DNA from: Candidatus Culexmicrobium profundum
GTDB lineage: Archaea > Thermoproteota > Methanomethylicia > Culexarchaeales > Culexmicrobiaceae
Direction: 5' to 3'
DNA length: 9,555 bases
NCBI GenBank assembly: GCA_025061245.1
Contig: JANZKD010000058.1
Coordinates: forward strand, 1-9,555
The notes beneath the pieces are model-generated. The model made no database searches. It saw nothing but the letters and a program-made list of their open reading frames with translations, and was not told the DNA's origin. Positions 7,176-9,555 of this stretch are shown here, piece by piece (within the stretch, counting starts at the first letter, position 1; each line of letters starts with the position of its first letter). The position numbers and the translations under genes are program-made.

Positions 7176-7864
7176 GGCTCCTCCTCCTTAACTATAACAC
7201 CATCTCTAAGATGATATATCTTATTTGTAGATTTAGCCACCTCTAAATTATGAGTAACAATTATCACAGTAGTTTTTAATTTTTCATTCAATGATCTTAA
7301 TAGTTCAACTATTGTTCTTCCAGTTTTACTATCCAAGTTACCTGTAGGCTCATCTGCCAGAATGATCTTAGGATTATTGGCAATAGCTCTAGCAATTGCA
7401 ACTCTTTGTTGCTCCCCGCCACTAAGCTCTCCAGGTCTATGATTCATTCGATCTGCTAACCCAACAGCTCTCAGACATTCAATAGCTCGCTTAACTCTCA
7501 ACTTACTTGGAACTCCAGCTAAAATTAAGGGTATTTCAACATTTTGAAGAGCTGTCAACCATGGAATTAAATGAAACATTTGAAATGTAAATCCAATATA
7601 CTTCAATCTCACTTTAGCCCTTTCACTCTCACTTAACCTAGAAACATCCATACCATTAATATAGACTTTACCCTCCGTAGGTCTATCGAGTAAACCCATA
7701 ACATTCAGTAATGTTGTTTTACCACTTCCTGAAGGCCCAACAATAGAGATGAAATCTCCACTTAAAACCTTTAAGTTAACTCCCCTCAATGCTGGAACCC
7801 TAATTTTACCTAAGAAATAATCCTTTCTCACATCAAATAACTCCACAGCATATTTATGGAACAC
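7172..7864 (-). CDS. ABC transporter ATP-binding protein (LolD/MacB type)
   Basis: This 230-residue cytoplasmic ATPase energises the adjacent permease. Numbering from the upstream GTG at 7873 (233 residues), the motifs are Walker A GPSGSGKT at 46-53, Q-loop Q98, signature LSGGE at 150-154, Walker B ILADEP with D174 and E175, D-loop NLDS at 179-182 and switch H208. All catalytic residues are intact. The LTALQNVEIPLILAG stretch is typical of the LolD/MacB group. The GTG at 7873 lies inside the AGGTGA ribosome-binding site; the GTG at 7864 (protein beginning MFHKYAVEL) sits five bases after it and is preferred. The stop overlaps the next start in ATGA. Its acidic end, codons for K-E-E-E-P, doubles as the GGAGGAGG ribosome-binding site of the next gene. 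First gene of the operon. Confidence 0.93.
   Translation of the reverse strand: MFHKYAVELFDVRKDYFLGKIRVPALRGVNLKVLSGDFISIVGPSGSGKTTLLNVMGLLDRPTEGKVYINGMDVSRLSESERAKVRLKYIGFTFQMFHLIPWLTALQNVEIPLILAGVPSKLRVKRAIECLRAVGLADRMNHRPGELSGGEQQRVAIARAIANNPKIILADEPTGNLDSKTGRTIVELLRSLNEKLKTTVIIVTHNLEVAKSTNKIYHLRDGVIVKEEEP
7180..7187 (-). promoter_or_regulatory. ribosome-binding site of the beta-sandwich protein, inside the ATPase gene
   Basis: GGAGGAGG on the minus strand, four bases before the ATG at 7175. It is made of the glutamate codons that end the ATPase, so one stretch serves as both coding sequence and translation signal. Confidence 0.65.
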
Positions 7865-7869
7865 TAAAC

Positions 7870-7875
7870 TCACCT
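7870..7875 (-). promoter_or_regulatory. ribosome-binding site of the ABC ATPase
   Basis: AGGTGA on the minus strand, five bases before the GTG at 7864. It includes the upstream in-frame GTG at 7873, which is therefore an unlikely start. Confidence 0.55.
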
Positions 7876-7916
7876 ACACAAGTATATAATATTACTATCC
7901 AAAAATCTACTGTGAC

Positions 7917-7926
7917 TTATAAAAAG
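7917..7926 (-). promoter_or_regulatory. TATA box of the ABC transporter operon
   Basis: CTTTTTATAA on the minus strand resembles an archaeal TATA element. Initiation about 26 bases downstream, near 7895, would give a leader of about 30 bases that includes the AGGTGA site. A second box-like sequence, TATTATATAC near 7883-7892, is too close to the start codon. Confidence 0.45.
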
Positions 7927-7932
7927 ATTATG

Positions 7933-7943
7933 TATGAATCATA
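7933..7943. repeat. 11-bp palindrome upstream of the ABC promoter
   Basis: TATGA-A-TCATA is a perfect inverted repeat around a central A, located just upstream of the proposed TATA box of the ABC operon. This is where an archaeal operator or activator site could lie. It is short and A/T-rich, so it may be chance. Confidence 0.3.
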
Positions 7944-7988
7944 TATATCCACATCATCAATAATACAGAATATCATCAGTTAGGCACC

Positions 7989-8008
7989 GTAAATAGTAAA
8001 TATATTAT
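7989..8008 (+). promoter_or_regulatory. tandem GTAAATA repeat and possible TATA box for the oxidoreductase
   Basis: GTAAATA occurs twice in direct succession (7989-7995, 7996-8002) and runs into AATATATTA at 8000-8008, a candidate TATA box that would place initiation near 8030, about 35 bases before the ATG at 8067. The rest of the 7876-8066 spacer is A/T-rich with no gene seen. Confidence 0.3.
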
Positions 8009-8066
8009 CTTAAGTAAAATTTATTAGCAAAATATGTAAGCCAAAAACTAATTGGATGTCAATAAC

Positions 8067-9555
8067 ATGTCCAGTAATACTGGAAAGAAATTTCCAAGTA
8101 TGATCTGGATATTAGTATCGTTTATCCCATGGATCATATATTGGCTTCTAAGCTTGCGGGGCAGTATTTTAGGAATTTTAATGGGCCTCCTAATAAGCAT
8201 TATAATTTTCATATATGATTATGCTACAAAACATGAAAATTTCATGGCAGCAGTAGCTCTAGCATATTTCATAATAGCTTTTATAGTAACTTTCATTCTC
8301 AATAAACGCGTCTTTATTAGGGGAGGTATCTTCCTAGGAAACTTGACACTTTTCATAATGTCATTCTTTTCACTAATACTGAAATATCCCTACACTTATC
8401 AAATTTCTAAGAGAGCCTATCCTAAAATTTATTGGAGCGAACCAAGCTTCATTCGAATCAACATGGTTATAACAGCAGTATGGAGCTTAATCTACCTAGT
8501 TAATGCTGTACTATCCTTCTCAACACACATTTTCTTTAAGATAATTGTACCCATCCTCTTAATCCTACTAGGCATGTTCATCTCAATATACCTCCCCAAT
8601 AAAGTTACTATATATTTAATGAGAATTGATATTCCAAGATATGGAAATTGGAGAATTAATGTTGATAAGGATAGAAGAAAAGATGAGGATGAATTTGACG
8701 TAATAATTATAGGCTCAGGAATAGGCGGTCTCACTGCCGGCGCATTACTTTCAAAGAATGGATTTAAAGTATTAGTACTGGAACAGTACTCCAATCTCGG
8801 AGGCTACTGTCAATCATTTAGACGTGGCAGCTTCATATTTGATGTAGGTGTAGAATCCATTAGCGGTTTAGGTGAAAGAGGTTCAGTCAAATACCTATTA
8901 GACATGTTGAATCTAAAACGTGAAGATCTATTCGTTAAAACATATGCAGAGTATATTTCAGGCAATAGGCGAATCAGGATAAAGAGTTTCGAAGGATTTA
9001 AAAATACTTTAATTAGAGAATTTCCAGAAGAAAAGGAAAAAATTGAATTGTTCTTCGATGAAGTGAAGAGGGTTTATGAAGATATTTATAGAGATACTGA
9101 TAAATTTGGAGTACCTCTCCCACCAAAACTAATTTACCAAGTATTTGGAGCAAGATTGCTAACCAACTATCATAAGGACCATCCATATCATTCTAAATGG
9201 ATGAATAAGAGTTTTAAAGAAATTCTAGATGAATTCTTTGAGAATGAGGAGCTTAAAAACATACTTTCAGCTATAACTAGCTATCTAGGCATACCGCCAG
9301 AGAAAGCTAGTGCATCCATGATCGCCACATTATTTGGATATTATATTGATGGAGGATACTATCCTAAAGGCAGTTCACAGCAATTTGCAAATACACTCGC
9401 CAAAGTTATCAGAGATAACAATGGAATAATTTTATTGAAACATTATGTTGACAAGATAATAGTCGAGAATGGTGCGGTTAAAGGTGTAAAAGTTGGAGAG
9501 AAAACATTTAGAGCACCCATTATAATCTACAATGGTAACGTTAAAAATCTATTCA
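8067..9555 (+). CDS. six-TM domain fused to a phytoene-desaturase/CrtISO-like FAD oxidoreductase (3' end beyond window)
   Basis: The frame is open from the ATG at 8067 to the window edge (496 codons visible, no stop). Residues 1-180 hold six hydrophobic segments, at about 13-30, 34-51, 59-78, 87-105, 130-151 and 155-176. A charged linker then leads to the FAD fold: DVIIIGSGIGGL (GxGxxG at 216-221), E239 closing the second strand, and NLGGYCQSFRRG with FDVGVES at 258-264. PKGSSQQFANTLAKVIRDN (from P433) is the usual mid-protein motif of COG1233 enzymes (phytoene desaturases, carotenoid isomerases, retinol saturases). About 200 C-terminal residues should lie outside. It probably acts on a lipophilic isoprenoid in the membrane, but the substrate is unknown. 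The position usually held by H in FDxGxH is E263 here. The ribosome-binding site is weak (GGATG, 8 bases upstream); a TTG at 8052 is a less likely start. Divergent from the ABC operon. Confidence 0.85.
   Translation, partial: MSSNTGKKFPSMIWILVSFIPWIIYWLLSLRGSILGILMGLLISIIIFIYDYATKHENFMAAVALAYFIIAFIVTFILNKRVFIRGGIFLGNLTLFIMSFFSLILKYPYTYQISKRAYPKIYWSEPSFIRINMVITAVWSLIYLVNAVLSFSTHIFFKIIVPILLILLGMFISIYLPNKVTIYLMRIDIPRYGNWRINVDKDRRKDEDEFDVIIIGSGIGGLTAGALLSKNGFKVLVLEQYSNLGGYCQSFRRGSFIFDVGVESISGLGERGSVKYLLDMLNLKREDLFVKTYAEYISGNRRIRIKSFEGFKNTLIREFPEEKEKIELFFDEVKRVYEDIYRDTDKFGVPLPPKLIYQVFGARLLTNYHKDHPYHSKWMNKSFKEILDEFFENEELKNILSAITSYLGIPPEKASASMIATLFGYYIDGGYYPKGSSQQFANTLAKVIRDNNGIILLKHYVDKIIVENGAVKGVKVGEKTFRAPIIIYNGNVKNLF

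Noticed and set aside
7953..7978. ATCATCA repeated at 7953-7959 and 7972-7978 in the divergent spacer
   Set aside because: It is only seven bases long, in low-complexity sequence and with a 19-bp period; too weak to call an operator.
8067..8690. Two separate genes instead of one fused oxidoreductase
   Set aside because: The frame is continuous from the ATG at 8067 through the FAD motif with no stop, and there is no ribosome-binding site and start codon suitably placed just before the GxGxxG strand.
8492..8794. 100-codon minus-strand open frame opposite the membrane-fused oxidoreductase
   Set aside because: It is antisense to the end of the membrane domain and the GxGxxG region of a clear gene, and has no recognisable motif.

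Overview
The window is AT-rich and very probably archaeal, most likely from the Thermoproteota/TACK side, although I cannot place it more precisely. The reasons are a UPF0282-type metallo-beta-lactamase-fold gene (an archaeal family), an SDH-type Clp-fold protease, strong GGTGA/GGAGG ribosome-binding sites combined with TTG and GTG starts, A/T-box promoters rather than bacterial -35/-10 pairs, and oligo-T terminators. I see no rRNA, tRNA, CRISPR array, IS element or phage gene. The annotated genes fill nearly all of the window and no gene-free stretch reaches 300 bases.

Layout from left to right: (1) a UPF0282 metallohydrolase on the minus strand, 50-1108; (2) a 97-bp divergent intergenic region with an 11-bp direct repeat; (3) a membrane-anchored SDH-family serine protease on the plus strand, 1206-2054; (4) a convergent flavodoxin-fold (NADPH-dependent FMN reductase/Isf-like) protein on the minus strand, 2058-2819, only 3 bp from the protease, with a hairpin/oligo-T element shared at the junction; (5) an amidohydrolase on the minus strand, 2976-4241; (6) a tightly overlapping three-gene ABC transporter operon on the minus strand, transcribed from 7864 to 4309 in the order ATPase, secreted C-terminally anchored beta-sandwich protein, MacB/FtsX-type permease; (7) a 200-bp divergent region; (8) the 5' part of a plus-strand gene, 8067 to beyond the window end, coding for six membrane segments fused to a phytoene-desaturase/carotenoid-isomerase-like FAD oxidoreductase.

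The ABC genes form one functional unit: the cytoplasmic ATPase drives a MacB-like mechanotransmission permease, and the beta-sandwich protein is the probable extracytoplasmic partner. The amidohydrolase follows the permease after 67 bp on the same strand and could be read through from that operon, but no functional link is evident. The most unusual gene is the membrane-fused FAD oxidoreductase at the right edge. The remaining genes look like ordinary archaeal housekeeping or accessory genes whose exact substrates cannot be read from sequence.
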